A stretch of DNA of 64,000 bases from Lactiplantibacillus daowaiensis (GCF_005405085.1 NZ_BJDJ01000003.1:124001-188000); one strand, 5' to 3'; positions 10,676-20,260 are shown, numbered from the stretch's first letter. The notes: generated by a model not told the origin, from the sequence alone. A program made the numbers and translations.

Positions 10676-10709
10676 TATCAGTAATTAACGAAAGAGGGGT
10701 TACGCGCAA

Positions 10710-11807
10710 ATGATTAGATTTGAAATCTTAGTCTGCTTAATGGCGACCATGATGATCTCGGCGATCTTGACGCCGTTTGTGCGAAAACTTGCGTTTAAAA
10801 TTGGCGCAGTTGATAAACCGAACCAACGGCGGGTCAATAAAGTGCCAATGCCAACCATGGGGGGCTTGGCCATTTTCTTGGCCTATACGATTGGTTCGAC
10901 CTTACTGTATTTGATGCATCAATTTCCAACGCGATTGTTTTTCGCGCTACTCGGCAGTGAGCTGATTATTTTAGCGACTGGGGTCATTGATGATGTTTAC
11001 GAATTAAAACCCCGTCAAAAAATGCTGGGGATTACACTGGCCGCGTTAGAAATTTACTTTATTGGCGGCGTTAAAATGACGACTTTTACCTTCCCATTTG
11101 TTGGTCTGATTCATTTTCATTGGTTAAGTTTACCGATTACGTTGTTATGGATTTTAGCCATTACCAATGCGATTAACTTAATTGATGGTTTGGATGGGCT
11201 AGCGACGGGCGTCTCGATTATTGCGTTGAGCACTTCTGGAGTCATTGGGTTGTTCTTTTTAAATGCCAATACGTTTGTTTCTTTGATGATTTTTACATTG
11301 GTGGCGGCGATGTTGGGTTTCTTACCGTATAATTTTTTCCCAGCGCGAATTTATTTAGGTGATACGGGGTCGTTGTTCATTGGGTTTATGACAGCCGTAT
11401 TCTCGTTGTTTGGCTTAAAGAACGTTACGTTGATTTCAGTCGGGATTCCGGTCATGATTTTAGGCGTACCAATTACTGATACGGTCTACGCCATGATTCG
11501 TCGGATTTTGAATAAAAAACCGATTTCGCAAGCCGACAAGCATCATCTCCACCATCGATTAATGCAACTTGGGTTGACGCATCGGCAAACGGTGATGGTC
11601 ATCTATGGGATTGCGTTGATTTTCTCATTTATTTCCTTGTTATACCCGATTTCATCAATTGGTGGGTCGATTTTACTGACAATTGGCTTACTATTCGGTC
11701 TGGAACTTTTCGTGGAAGCGATTGGGTTAGCTGGTGATAATCGCCAGCCACTACTTAATTGGATTAAACGAACAGTTGCACGGTTTACGTCTAAAAGCAG
11801 CCATTAA
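10710..11807 (+). CDS. tagO: TagO/WecA-type undecaprenyl-phosphate N-acetylglucosaminyl 1-phosphate transferase
   Basis: Integral membrane enzyme that loads GlcNAc-1-phosphate onto undecaprenyl phosphate, the first step of wall teichoic acid and some polysaccharide pathways. The 365-residue protein has about 11 membrane segments. Diagnostic motifs are VIDDVYELKP (Asp-Asp, Mg binding) near residues 92-101, NAINLIDGLDGLA near 149-161, the YLGDTGSLFIG loop and the cytoplasmic DKHHLHHRL motif that distinguishes the GlcNAc/TagO branch from MraY. Monocistronic with its own promoter and terminator. Confidence 0.9.
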   Translation: MIRFEILVCLMATMMISAILTPFVRKLAFKIGAVDKPNQRRVNKVPMPTMGGLAIFLAYTIGSTLLYLMHQFPTRLFFALLGSELIILATGVIDDVYELKPRQKMLGITLAALEIYFIGGVKMTTFTFPFVGLIHFHWLSLPITLLWILAITNAINLIDGLDGLATGVSIIALSTSGVIGLFFLNANTFVSLMIFTLVAAMLGFLPYNFFPARIYLGDTGSLFIGFMTAVFSLFGLKNVTLISVGIPVMILGVPITDTVYAMIRRILNKKPISQADKHHLHHRLMQLGLTHRQTVMVIYGIALIFSFISLLYPISSIGGSILLTIGLLFGLELFVEAIGLAGDNRQPLLNWIKRTVARFTSKSSH

Positions 11808-11821
11808 CTTTAGATTGTTAC

Positions 11822-11856
11822 AGCCTGGTCACCGTAAACGGTGCTCAGGCTTTTTT
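11822..11856 (+). terminator. terminator after tagO
   Basis: Stem AGCCTG..CACCG / CGGTG..CAGGCT around a TAAA loop, followed by six T. Confidence 0.9.
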
Positions 11857-11895
11857 GTTGGCATAGGGTTCCTTGTTGAGTTCACATAAATAGCC

Positions 11896-11945
11896 TTTAC
11901 AGAAACTATACAAGGGATTTACATAAACATCATTTTGAATTTACA
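11896..11945 (+). promoter_or_regulatory. PHO box of the first pstS
   Basis: TTTACA at 11896, TATACA at 11907, TTTACA at 11918, a degenerate copy at 11929 and TTTACA at 11940: hexamers at exact 11-bp steps. This is the layout of PhoP binding sites in Firmicutes (TT(A/T)ACA repeats). A TATTAA -10-like box at 11958 follows. The 307-base gap between tagO and pstS thus holds the tagO terminator, this box and a structured leader. Confidence 0.8.
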
Positions 11946-11976
11946 AACGACTCGTAGTATTAAAACTGTTCCAACG

Positions 11977-12077
11977 GCAATCAATATTACGTGACCATCA
12001 AACGGTGATCATGCTCGTATCACAATAAGGCACTTCCTACCCAGACCTGCTGGCTTTGATGACGCAATGTTGATTGC
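11977..12077 (+). ncRNA. structured 5' leader of pstS (long-range stem)
   Basis: GCAATCAATATT at 11977-11988 can pair with AATGTTGATTGC at 12066-12077: 12 positions, one of them a U-G wobble. The enclosed 77 bases hold further small hairpins, such as ATCA-aacgg-TGAT and CCAG-acctg-CTGG. The first arm begins within about 15 bases of the expected transcript start, and the ribosome site (12101-12108) lies downstream of the structure. I do not recognise it as a known riboswitch family. Confidence 0.45.
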
Positions 12078-12114
12078 TCTAATTTTGATAGTAAATCGAG
12101 AAGGGGAGTTTCTT

Positions 12115-13023
12115 ATGATGAAAAAAGCAGTGACATTTGGGGCGCTGGCCGTAACGATGACCGTCTTATTAGCCGGTTGTGGTAGTAGTTCTGCTACGAG
12201 TACCAAGAGTAGTAGCAGTAGTAGTGATAGCAAGTCAAAAACGACTAAAATCGTGGCAACTGGTTCAACGGCGTTACAACCATTAGTTGAACAAGCAGGC
12301 CAACAATATCAAAATGAACATGCCAATGTCACCATTAACGTCCAAGGTGGTGGTTCTGGGGCTGGGTTAAGCCAAGTTGCCAAAGGTTCTGTTAACATCG
12401 GTAACTCTGACTTATTCGCCCAAGAACAATCAGGACTCGATACAAAAGGGCTAGTCGATCATAAAGTAGCGGTTGTCGGTATGGCACCAGTTGTAAACAA
12501 GGATGCTGGGGTAACCAACATCTCGAAGGCACAACTCGTTAAAATTTTCCAAGGGAAGATCAAGAACTGGAAAGACGTCGGTGGTAAGAATGAAAAAATC
12601 ACTGTTGTTAACCGGGCCCAGGGAAGTGGGACGCGAGCAACCTTTGAAAAGTGGGGCCTTAACAACGCCAAAGTCGCGACAAGCCAAGAACAAGATTCAA
12701 ACGGGACAGTCCAAAAGATTGTTTCGACAACGCCTGGGGCGATTAGTTATTTAGCTTTCTCCTATGTTAAAAAAGATCTCCAAGCCCTTTCAATTGATAA
12801 CGTTAAGCCAACTGAAGCTAACGTAGCTGATAACAAGTGGAAAATCTGGGCTTATGAACATATGTATACTAAGGGCAAACCAACCGGTGAATTGGCTAGC
12901 TTCTTAACTTATATGACATCTAAAGGTGTTCAAGGTTCACTAGTTAAGAAACTCGGCTATATTCCATTGACGTCAATGAAAGTTGATCGTGGTTTGTCAG
13001 GAAAGATTACCACACTTAAATAA
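12115..13023 (+). CDS. pstS: PstS, phosphate ABC transporter substrate-binding lipoprotein
   Basis: Periplasm-side (lipid-anchored) receptor delivering phosphate to PstCAB. The N-terminus is a lipoprotein signal with lipobox LLAGC, a long Ser/Thr linker, then the PBP fold. The phosphate-contact loops ATGSTALQPL, GGGSGAGLSQV and RAQGSGTRATF are intact. Length 302 residues. The start is the first of two adjacent ATGs behind AAGGGGAG; the longer open frame would run back into the leader hairpin. It is unlinked to the transporter genes 12 kb downstream, but has its own PHO box, so it is probably induced with them. Confidence 0.93.
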   Translation: MMKKAVTFGALAVTMTVLLAGCGSSSATSTKSSSSSSDSKSKTTKIVATGSTALQPLVEQAGQQYQNEHANVTINVQGGGSGAGLSQVAKGSVNIGNSDLFAQEQSGLDTKGLVDHKVAVVGMAPVVNKDAGVTNISKAQLVKIFQGKIKNWKDVGGKNEKITVVNRAQGSGTRATFEKWGLNNAKVATSQEQDSNGTVQKIVSTTPGAISYLAFSYVKKDLQALSIDNVKPTEANVADNKWKIWAYEHMYTKGKPTGELASFLTYMTSKGVQGSLVKKLGYIPLTSMKVDRGLSGKITTLK

Positions 13024-13044
13024 ATTAACTCGTAAATATACAAA

Positions 13045-13079
13045 AAGTCGGTTACCTCAACAGGGTAACCGGCTTTTTT
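13045..13079. terminator. terminator shared by pstS and yigZ
   Basis: Stem AAGTCGGTTACC / GGTAACCGGCTT with flanking A and T runs. The reverse-strand gene stops inside its T run at 13078, so it probably serves both converging genes. Confidence 0.88.
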
Positions 13080-13722
13080 AGGCTGTTGGTGGAACTGGCA
13101 CTTCATTGAATTGAGGCCCCTGGTCAGCAAACGTCACTTGACCGCTCAATAAGTCGTTGAGTGCAGATTCAGTTTCACTGATCGTTGCTTGATCAACGGC
13201 GATGGTTACGGTAACGGCGACACCATAGTCAGTTGCTAAAGTTGGAATCGTATGTTGGGTCAAATAATAATTTAATGAGTCAACATGCCGATAATCAATG
13301 GTAATCGCCAGCTTAGTTTGTAAAACGCGTTGGACTTTACCAATTTGTTGAATTGCTTGAACGGGTATGCCGTTGTATGCCCGAATAAGGCCGCCAGCCC
13401 CGAGCTTGATACCACCAAAATAGCGGGTAACGACTGCCAATACATCGTGAACTTCATTTAGCTTTAAGGCTTCTAAGATTGGGACACCAGCGGTTCCAGA
13501 TGGCTCGCCATCATCACTCATCCGTTGAATGTGATCGTCGTCACCTAACACATAAGCAAAGCAATGATGTGTCGCCTTAGGTGCCGCTGCTTTGATGGCT
13601 GTAATTTTTTGTTGCGCATCGGCTTCATCACTAATTCGAAAGAGTTGGGCGATAAAACGGGACTTTTTAATCACTTGTTCAAAGGTTGTATCACTGGTAA
13701 TCGTGTAATACGGAGTTGTCAA
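13078..13722 (-). CDS. YigZ/YvyE family protein (IMPACT family, UPF0029)
   Basis: A 214-residue soluble protein with an N-terminal UPF0029 (IMPACT) domain: KKSRFIAQL, ATHHCFAYVLG, RMSDDGEPSGTAGVPIL near residues 66-83 and VTRYFGGIKLGAGGLIRAY near 96-114. The C-terminal ferredoxin-like DUF1949 domain follows. The molecular role is not established; the eukaryotic relative IMPACT acts on the Gcn2 pathway. In Firmicutes it is regularly found beside comFA, as here, in divergent orientation. Confidence 0.92.
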   Translation of the reverse strand: MTTPYYTITSDTTFEQVIKKSRFIAQLFRISDEADAQQKITAIKAAAPKATHHCFAYVLGDDDHIQRMSDDGEPSGTAGVPILEALKLNEVHDVLAVVTRYFGGIKLGAGGLIRAYNGIPVQAIQQIGKVQRVLQTKLAITIDYRHVDSLNYYLTQHTIPTLATDYGVAVTVTIAVDQATISETESALNDLLSGQVTFADQGPQFNEVPVPPTA

Positions 13723-13785
13723 AACGTGAAACCTCCTGAAATCTTTTTTTAGTTTTTACGGAGTTGCTGCGTAGGAGGGACAACT

Positions 13786-15138
13786 ATGCAAGCAACTGAA
13801 TTATATGGGCGCCAAATATTACTAACACCGACAGAGGCAGTGGCGCTACCACCCGGGACACAACAGCTACCAGCGATGACGGTGACCCCGCAACTGGTGC
13901 AGTGTCGCCGATGTGGTAGTGTTCTTGATCGACAGTTAGCACAATTGCCGCATCAGCAGTTTTATTGTTATCAATGTTTAACCTTAGGTCGGGTCAGTAC
14001 GTTAACTTCATTGTATCATCTTCCGGAGCCAAACCACTTTTCAAAACGACCTGAGTTAACTTGGACGGGACAATTAACAGCAACTCAGACCGCTTGTGCG
14101 ACTCAAATTAAACAGGCCTTTATTCGGCATGATCGTCATTTACTATGGGCCGTTACCGGTGCGGGTAAAACGGAGATGCTCTTTCCTGGTTTAGCTTGGG
14201 CATTGCAACACGGTTTAAGAGTCGCAGTGGCGTCACCACGAGTTGATGTATGTTTAGAATTAGCGCCCCGCTTGCAAGCAGCTTTTGCAACAACTACTGT
14301 TGCAGTATTACATGGGCGCCAACCAGAACCATACCAATATCAACAACTGACAGTTTGTACGACCCACCAATTACTTCGATTTCGAGCGGCCTTTGATGTT
14401 TTGATCATTGATGAAGTTGATGCATTCCCGTTTGCTGCTAATCCGCGCTTATACTATGCGGTTGAACAAGCCCTTAAACCAACCGGGGCGTTGTTATATT
14501 TGACGGCAACACCTAGTACCGCGTTATTACAGCAGGTTCGACAAAAGAAGTTGACCATTAGTTATCTGCCATTGCGTTTTCATCGGCATTTATTACCAAC
14601 GATTCAAGTAACTCTGGCACCAAAATGGTTAGCCAAACTACAACGTGGACAACTTATCAGGCCACTACAACGGTGGTTAGCGGCGTATGCGACGTCTGGA
14701 CAGCGATTTTTAGTGTTTGTGCCCCGAATTAGTCAATTGGCAAAGGTACAGGCTGCCATTCAACAAGCACAACCGACGCTAATCGGTTTGACAGTGCATG
14801 CTGCTGATCCAGATCGACTGACGAAAGTGCAGCAAATGCGTCAAGCGCAAGTGCAATATTTGGTAACGACGACGATTCTCGAACGTGGGGTCACATTTCC
14901 AGGCATTGATGTCATTGTCTTAGGTGCGGATGATCCCGTCTTTTCAACGGCGGCCTTAGTTCAAATTGCCGGTCGTGTTGGTCGTAGCAAGCAACGACCA
15001 ACGGGAGCGGTGCGAATGATTGGGGCCAGTCATAGTCGCCGACTCAAACAGGCACAGCGACAAATAAAACTGGTCAATCGGAAAGGACGGCGTTTATTAA
15101 ATGACATGTCTACTTTGTCAGCAACCACTAACGACTAA
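13786..15138 (+). CDS. comFA: ComFA, DEAD-box DNA translocase of competence
   Basis: ATPase thought to help draw single-stranded DNA into the cytoplasm during transformation. An N-terminal zinc knuckle (CRRCG at residues 39-43 and CYQC near 63-66) precedes a two-lobe helicase core: Walker A VTGAGKTEM near 122-130, Walker B IIDEVDAF, TATPS, and a C-terminal ERGVTFPG / QIAGRVGRS (motif VI). Length 450 is normal. Ribosome site GTAGGAGGG. It overlaps comFC by 38 bases. The intact late competence pair suggests at least a relic or conditional DNA-uptake system. Confidence 0.95.
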   Translation: MQATELYGRQILLTPTEAVALPPGTQQLPAMTVTPQLVQCRRCGSVLDRQLAQLPHQQFYCYQCLTLGRVSTLTSLYHLPEPNHFSKRPELTWTGQLTATQTACATQIKQAFIRHDRHLLWAVTGAGKTEMLFPGLAWALQHGLRVAVASPRVDVCLELAPRLQAAFATTTVAVLHGRQPEPYQYQQLTVCTTHQLLRFRAAFDVLIIDEVDAFPFAANPRLYYAVEQALKPTGALLYLTATPSTALLQQVRQKKLTISYLPLRFHRHLLPTIQVTLAPKWLAKLQRGQLIRPLQRWLAAYATSGQRFLVFVPRISQLAKVQAAIQQAQPTLIGLTVHAADPDRLTKVQQMRQAQVQYLVTTTILERGVTFPGIDVIVLGADDPVFSTAALVQIAGRVGRSKQRPTGAVRMIGASHSRRLKQAQRQIKLVNRKGRRLLNDMSTLSATTND

Positions 15139-15778
15139 ACTAACCTTGGCTTGGGTGTTAAGCTGGCAGGCGTTACCACGACCCGTTGTGTGTGACACGT
15201 GCTGGCATCGTTTTCGGCCAATCGAGTCAGCGACGGCTTGTCCAACTTGTGGTCGCGCTCAAGCACAACGCCAAGTTTGCCAAGACTGCCGTCAATGGCC
15301 GACGGAGCCGCGTTTTTATAATCAAGCGTTATTTACATATAACGATGCGATGCAGGCTTACTTTAAAGCTTATAAATTTGGTGGTGATTTCCGGTTGCGA
15401 ACGGTGTTTCAAAATGTCATCCAACAACGACTGGCGCAACTTAGTGGCGACTTGGTGGTGGCAATTCCCGTTAATCCTAGTACGATGCAGACCCGCGGTT
15501 TTAATCAAGTTACCGGCTGGTTGAGTCATGGTGAAAATACTAGTCTGCTAAAAACCAAAGCCAGTCATAAAGCAGTGGGACAAGCGGCCAAGAATCGACA
15601 AGACCGCTTGTTAACGACGCAACCGTTTCAATTGGCTACATCAACACCAGCGTTGACTGAGCAGACCGTGATCTTGGTCGATGATGTTTATACGACGGGG
15701 CGGACGATTCGGTATGCCGCGGCTGAATTGCTGGAAAACGGTGCCAAAGCTGTTATATGGCTGACTTTAGCGCGTTAA
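15101..15778 (+). CDS. comFC: ComFC, phosphoribosyltransferase-like competence protein
   Basis: The 225-residue partner of ComFA, required for transformation. It opens with zinc-finger cysteine pairs (CLLC, CDTC, CPTC, CQDC within residues 3-64) and ends with a phosphoribosyltransferase fold carrying the PRPP loop VILVDDVYTTGRTI near 188-201. Translation begins inside comFA, with a GGAAAGGACGG ribosome site in the comFA coding sequence, so the pair is translationally coupled. Confidence 0.94.
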   Translation: MTCLLCQQPLTTKLTLAWVLSWQALPRPVVCDTCWHRFRPIESATACPTCGRAQAQRQVCQDCRQWPTEPRFYNQALFTYNDAMQAYFKAYKFGGDFRLRTVFQNVIQQRLAQLSGDLVVAIPVNPSTMQTRGFNQVTGWLSHGENTSLLKTKASHKAVGQAAKNRQDRLLTTQPFQLATSTPALTEQTVILVDDVYTTGRTIRYAAAELLENGAKAVIWLTLAR

Positions 15779-15802
15779 TTATGATGAAAGTTGGCGTTTG
15801 GA

Positions 15803-15831
15803 TTGTTTATTATAGCGCTTTCTATTATAAT
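15803..15831 (+). promoter_or_regulatory. hpf promoter with possible cre site
   Basis: TTGTTT, 17-base spacer, TATAAT. The spacer contains AGCGCTTTC, which on the reverse strand reads GAAAGCGCT, the core of a CcpA cre box. The flanks are imperfect, so carbon control is only a suggestion. Confidence 0.5.
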
Positions 15832-15841
15832 GAATTTAAGC

Positions 15842-15874
15842 AAAGTAATGGGAGAGTGGTCCTTTCATTACTTT
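15842..15874 (+). other. hairpin in the hpf leader
   Basis: A perfect 9-bp inverted repeat AAAGTAATG / CATTACTTT with a 15-base loop and no T run after it, so not a terminator. It lies between the promoter and the ribosome site (GAAGGGAGAG) and would form near the 5' end of the mRNA, perhaps as a stability or translation element. Confidence 0.5.
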
Positions 15875-15911
15875 GGGTACACAGTAATGTGTGTGAAGGG
15901 AGAGAAGATCT

Positions 15912-16478
15912 ATGCTTAATTTTAATATTCGCGGTGAAAATATCGAAGTGACTCAGGCTATTCGTGACTACGTTCAAAAACGGGTGGGTAAGTTACAAAA
16001 ATTCTTTGACAATAACGTTGACTCAATTGCCCACGTAAACTTAAAGATTCACCCAGACAAGACTGCTAAAGTCGAAGTAACGATTCCACTTCCCTATTTA
16101 GTTCTCCGGGCAGAAGAAACTTCTCCTGATATGTATGCCAGCGTTGATTTGGTAACCGACAAACTCGAACGCCAAATTCGCAAGTATAAGACTAAAGTTA
16201 ACCGCAAGTCTCGTGAAAAAGGCTATAAGGCGATTGACTTTGCAGCAACTGACGAAACTGTCGCTGCTGCTGATAACGATCAGGACGATAAGTTAGATGT
16301 TGTACGTACGAAGCGGGTTTCTTTGAAACCAATGGATAATGAAGAAGCCATTCTCCAAATGGACATGTTAGGTCATGATTTCTTTATCTATGAAGACGCA
16401 GAAACGGATGCGATTAACATCGTTTATCGTCGTAACGATGGTCGTTATGGTTTGATTGAAACTGGCGACAATCATTAA
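15912..16478 (+). CDS. hpf: HPF, long-form ribosome hibernation promoting factor
   Basis: Binds the 30S decoding region and joins two ribosomes into an inactive 100S dimer in stationary phase or stress. The 188-residue protein has the N-terminal ribosome-binding domain (FNIRGENIEVTQAIRDYV at residues 3-20), an acidic linker near 118-130 and the C-terminal dimerisation domain (VVRTKRVSLKPM...MLGHDFFIY), which defines the long form. Own promoter and terminator. Confidence 0.97.
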   Translation: MLNFNIRGENIEVTQAIRDYVQKRVGKLQKFFDNNVDSIAHVNLKIHPDKTAKVEVTIPLPYLVLRAEETSPDMYASVDLVTDKLERQIRKYKTKVNRKSREKGYKAIDFAATDETVAAADNDQDDKLDVVRTKRVSLKPMDNEEAILQMDMLGHDFFIYEDAETDAINIVYRRNDGRYGLIETGDNH

Positions 16479-16495
16479 TATCAACGAGTAATTAG

Positions 16496-16524
16496 GAGGG
16501 CTGGTCAACGACCAGTCCTTTTTA
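16496..16524 (+). terminator. hpf terminator
   Basis: Stem AGGGCTGGTC / GACCAGTCCT with a 3-base loop and TTTTT. A second GC-rich hairpin (AACCGCGC / GCGCGGTT, 16535-16571) with a shorter T run follows. Confidence 0.85.
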
Positions 16525-16673
16525 TTAACTAATTAACCGCGCGATATCGGTTTCATTCGGATTGCGCGGTTTTCATTAGCGCTAAAAAATGGTAAAATGA
16601 CAGTTGATATTTTATTTCAAAATATGCTATTGAATCGGTACTTAAGAATTATTATTTGGAGAGGATTAAGTAA

Positions 16674-19037
16674 ATGGCCAACATTTTAAAACGCTGGGTT
16701 GAAAGCGACAAGCGCATCATTCGGCGTCTGGATAAGACGGCGAATAAAGTTGAAGCTTATGCTGACGAATATGCCAAGCTAAGCGATGCCGACTTGCAAG
16801 CCAAAACCCCAGAATTTCGTGAACGATATAAAGAAGGCGAATCATTAGATGATTTGCTCCCCGAAGCATTCGCGACCGCCCGGGAAGGCGCCAAGCGCGT
16901 GTTAGGTTTATACCCCTTCCACGTTCAAATTTTAGGTGGGATCGTGTTACATCAAGGCGATATTGCCGAAATGAAAACTGGTGAAGGGAAAACTTTGACG
17001 GCGACGATGCCCGTTTATTTAAACGCGATTGCGGGTAAAGGGGTCCACGTCGTTACAGTTAATGAATACTTATCAGCGCGTGATGCGACTGAAATGGGTG
17101 AACTCTACAATTGGTTAGGGATGAGTGTCGGGATTAATGGCGCTAATAAGTCACCGGAAGAAAAACGGGAAGCTTATAACGCGGATATCACTTATTCGAC
17201 TAACGGTGAAATTGGGTTCGATTACTTACGTGATAACATGGTGGTTTATCGTGAAGATATGGTTCAACGACCATTAAACTTTGCCATCATTGATGAAGTT
17301 GACTCGATTTTGATCGATGAAGCGCGGACGCCGTTAATTATTTCTGGTCAATCCGAAGGGACGACTGGGATGTACAAACGGGCGGACCGCTTTGCTAAGA
17401 CGTTGACCAAAGACGAAGATTACAAGATTGATTTGGAATCTAAGACGGTTGCTTTATTGGATGAAGGGATTCGTAAAGCTGAAAAATACTTTGGCTTAGA
17501 CAACTTGTATGATACGGATAACACCGCTTTGAACCATTATTTGGATGAAGCATTGCGGGCCAACTATATTATGTTAAAAGATAAAGATTACGTGATTCAA
17601 GACGGTCAAGCATTGATCGTTGATTCCTTTACGGGTCGGATCATGGATGGTCGGCGTTTCTCAGATGGCTTACATCAAGCGATCGAAGCTAAGGAACATG
17701 TTGAAATCCAAGAAGAAACCAAGACCATGGCCAATATCACTTACCAAAACTTATTCCGGATGTATAAGAAGTTATCTGGGATGACTGGGACGGCCAAAAC
17801 GGAACAAGAAGAATTCCGTGAAATTTACAACATGGAAGTTATTACGGTGCCAACTAACCGGCCAATGGTTCGTGATGATCGCGCTGATTTACTCTACCCA
17901 ACATTGCGGAGTAAGTTTAACGCGGTTGTCAAAGAAATTTCAGAATTACACAAAAAAGGCCAGCCGATGTTGATTGGGACCGTGGCCGTTGAAACTTCTG
18001 AATATTTGTCACAACGATTAGAAGAAGCCAATATTCCACACGTGGTCTTGAATGCCAAGAACCATGCTAGAGAAGCTGATATCGTTGCTAATGCTGGTCA
18101 ACGTGGTGCTGTCACGATTGCCACCAACATGGCTGGTCGTGGGACGGATATTAAATTAGGACCTGGTGTCAAAGAACTTGGCGGTTTAGCGGTTATTGGG
18201 ACGGAACGTCATGAATCACGACGGATCGATAACCAGTTACGGGGCCGTTCAGGGCGTCAAGGTGATCCTGGTATGTCACAATTCTACTTGTCATTAGAAG
18301 ATGACTTGATGTTACGATTCGGTTCTGAACGCATCAAGAATTTCTTAAGTCGGATGCAAGTGGAAGATGACGATGCGGTGATCCAATCACGGATGATTAC
18401 CCGTCAAGTTGAAGGGGCGCAAAAACGGGTCGAAGGGAATAACTACGATTCGCGGAAGAACGTCTTACAATATGATGATGTCATGCGGGCACAACGTGAA
18501 GTTATCTATGGTGAACGGCAACAAGTCATCATGGAAGAAAAGACGTTGAAGCCAGTCATTATGCCGATGATTAAGCGGACTGTTGAACGGACCGTGCAAT
18601 TGCATACGCAAGGCGATCAAAAGGATTGGGACTTAGAAGCCATCGTTGACTTTGCACAAGCTGCAATGGTTAATGAAGATTCAATCACCATCGATAACTT
18701 AAAGAATAAATCGCAAAGTGAGATTGAAGATTACTTGATGGGTCGCGTTAAAGATATTTATGACGCCAAAGCCAAGCAACTTTACGATGAAAATCAAATG
18801 CTCGAATTTGAAAAAGTTGTCGTTCTGCGAGTGGTTGATTCACATTGGACTGACCATATCGATGCGATGGATCAATTGCGGCAATCAATCGGGTTACGGG
18901 GCTACGGTCAGTTGAACCCATTGGTTGAATATCAACGTGATGGTTATCGAATGTTTGAAGAAATGGTCGCGGATATCGATTACGATACGACCCGTTTGTT
19001 CATGAAGTCCGAAATTCGTCAAAATATCCAACGTTAA
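16674..19037 (+). CDS. secA: SecA, preprotein translocase ATPase
   Basis: Motor that pushes unfolded preproteins through Sec[11 protein letters not shown] (Walker A) near residues 101-108, [14 protein letters not shown] near 204-217, the TGMTGTA and GRGTDIKLG motifs, and [13 protein letters not shown] are present. At 787 residues it ends straight after the helical scaffold (SEIRQNIQR) and lacks the C-terminal linker with the zinc-binding SecB-contact tail, which is common in lactobacilli and suggests SecB-independent export. Confidence 0.98.
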   Translation: MANILKRWVESDKRIIRRLDKTANKVEAYADEYAKLSDADLQAKTPEFRERYKEGESLDDLLPEAFATAREGAKRVLGLYPFHVQILGGIVLHQGDIAEMKTGEGKTLTATMPVYLNAIAGKGVHVVTVNEYLSARDATEMGELYNWLGMSVGINGANKSPEEKREAYNADITYSTNGEIGFDYLRDNMVVYREDMVQRPLNFAIIDEVDSILIDEARTPLIISGQSEGTTGMYKRADRFAKTLTKDEDYKIDLESKTVALLDEGIRKAEKYFGLDNLYDTDNTALNHYLDEALRANYIMLKDKDYVIQDGQALIVDSFTGRIMDGRRFSDGLHQAIEAKEHVEIQEETKTMANITYQNLFRMYKKLSGMTGTAKTEQEEFREIYNMEVITVPTNRPMVRDDRADLLYPTLRSKFNAVVKEISELHKKGQPMLIGTVAVETSEYLSQRLEEANIPHVVLNAKNHAREADIVANAGQRGAVTIATNMAGRGTDIKLGPGVKELGGLAVIGTERHESRRIDNQLRGRSGRQGDPGMSQFYLSLEDDLMLRFGSERIKNFLSRMQVEDDDAVIQSRMITRQVEGAQKRVEGNNYDSRKNVLQYDDVMRAQREVIYGERQQVIMEEKTLKPVIMPMIKRTVERTVQLHTQGDQKDWDLEAIVDFAQAAMVNEDSITIDNLKNKSQSEIEDYLMGRVKDIYDAKAKQLYDENQMLEFEKVVVLRVVDSHWTDHIDAMDQLRQSIGLRGYGQLNPLVEYQRDGYRMFEEMVADIDYDTTRLFMKSEIRQNIQR

Positions 19038-19052
19038 TTAAACAACGTCATA

Positions 19053-19093
19053 AAAACGTAGTTGGACTCAATCTGGGGCCGACTACGTTTTTT
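19053..19093 (+). terminator. secA terminator
   Basis: Stem AAAACGTAGTTGG / CCGACTACGTTTT with one wobble, followed by T. Confidence 0.88.
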
Positions 19094-19134
19094 GCAAAAA
19101 TAAATTAAATAATAAGTGGAAAGAAGGTCCCTTT

Positions 19135-20251
19135 GTGGAATTAAGTGAATACAAACATTTAATCGAAGAAATGCAAAGCGCCGTCGTCGACTTTAGGGGG
19201 TCGCTTTGACTTAGATGCTTTGAATGAAAGTATCCAAGAAAATGAAGCCCGAATGGCGGAACCTGGTTTTTGGGATGATCAAGCCGCAGCCCAAAAAGTA
19301 ATTGATGAAAATAATGCGTTAAAGGGTAAATTCGATGCCTATCAGACGCTCGCTAATGAAGTTGAAGACTTAGCCGTTGCATATGAGTTATTAAACGAAG
19401 AACCGGATGCTGAGATGCAGGCCGATTTTGAACGTGACTTTGAACAGGCACAGCATGATTTACAACAATATCGGTTAAACTTGTTGCTAGATGGTCCTTA
19501 TGATCGTAATAATGCGATTGTTGAAATCCATCCTGGTGCTGGTGGGACTGAATCCCAAGACTGGGGGGCAATGTTGTTGCGAATGTATACCCGCTGGGCC
19601 GCTAGTCATGCGTTTAAAGTTGAAACCGTCGATTACCAAGCTGGTGATGAAGCCGGGATCAAGAGTGTGACCTTATTAATTAGTGGGCATAATGCGTATG
19701 GTTACTTACGCGCTGAAAAAGGGGTCCATCGGTTGGTCCGCATTTCACCATTTGACGCGGCCGGTCGCCGGCATACATCCTTTGCCAGTGTTGATGTGAT
19801 GCCAGAGTTAGATGATAATGTCGATATCGACATTCGGCCAGATGACATGAAAGTTGATGTTTATCGGGCCAGTGGTGCTGGTGGTCAGCATGTTAATAAA
19901 ACGTCGTCAGCAGTTCGAATCACGCACATTCCGACGGGCATCGTTGTTGCCAGTCAAGCCCAACGGTCGCAATTGCAAAACCGGCAAACGGCCTTAAATA
20001 TGTTACGGGCGAAGTTGTACGAATTAGAAGAAGCTAAAAAGGCCAAAGAACGTGCAGCTATTCAAGGTGAACAGTTAGAGATTGGTTGGGGCTCTCAAAT
20101 TCGGTCATACGTCTTCCATCCTTATACGATGGTCAAAGATCACCGGACTAATTATGAGACTCATGACGGTCAAGCCGTGATGGATGGGGATTTAGATCCA
20201 TTTATCGATGCGTATTTACAATGGAAATTAGCGCAACGCAATCCGCAATAA
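19135..20251 (+). CDS. prfB: RF2, peptide chain release factor 2 (programmed +1 frameshift)
   Basis: Terminates translation at UGA and UAA. The gene is in two frames. A 24-codon first part starts at GTG 19135 (reads [14 protein letters not shown]...) and stops at TGA 19207-19209; the main frame continues from GAC at 19208 to 20251, giving about 371 residues. The anticodon-like motif SPF (in [11 protein letters not shown]) and the catalytic GGQ (in [10 protein letters not shown]) are present. Listing only the second frame would miss the conserved N-terminus. Confidence 0.95.
19195..19210 (+). promoter_or_regulatory. prfB programmed frameshift site
   Basis: AGGGGG, three bases, CTT TGA C. The internal Shine-Dalgarno-like AGGGGG, the slippery CTT and the in-frame TGA followed by C are the canonical RF2 autoregulation signal: when RF2 is scarce, the ribosome slips +1 and makes more. 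Confidence 0.95.
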
Positions 20252-20260
20252 AGCAAAAAA

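Noticed and set aside
15101-15138. comFA/comFC overlap as a frameshifted single gene
   Set aside because: Each protein is complete with its own motifs and a ribosome site precedes the comFC ATG. The overlap is the usual arrangement.
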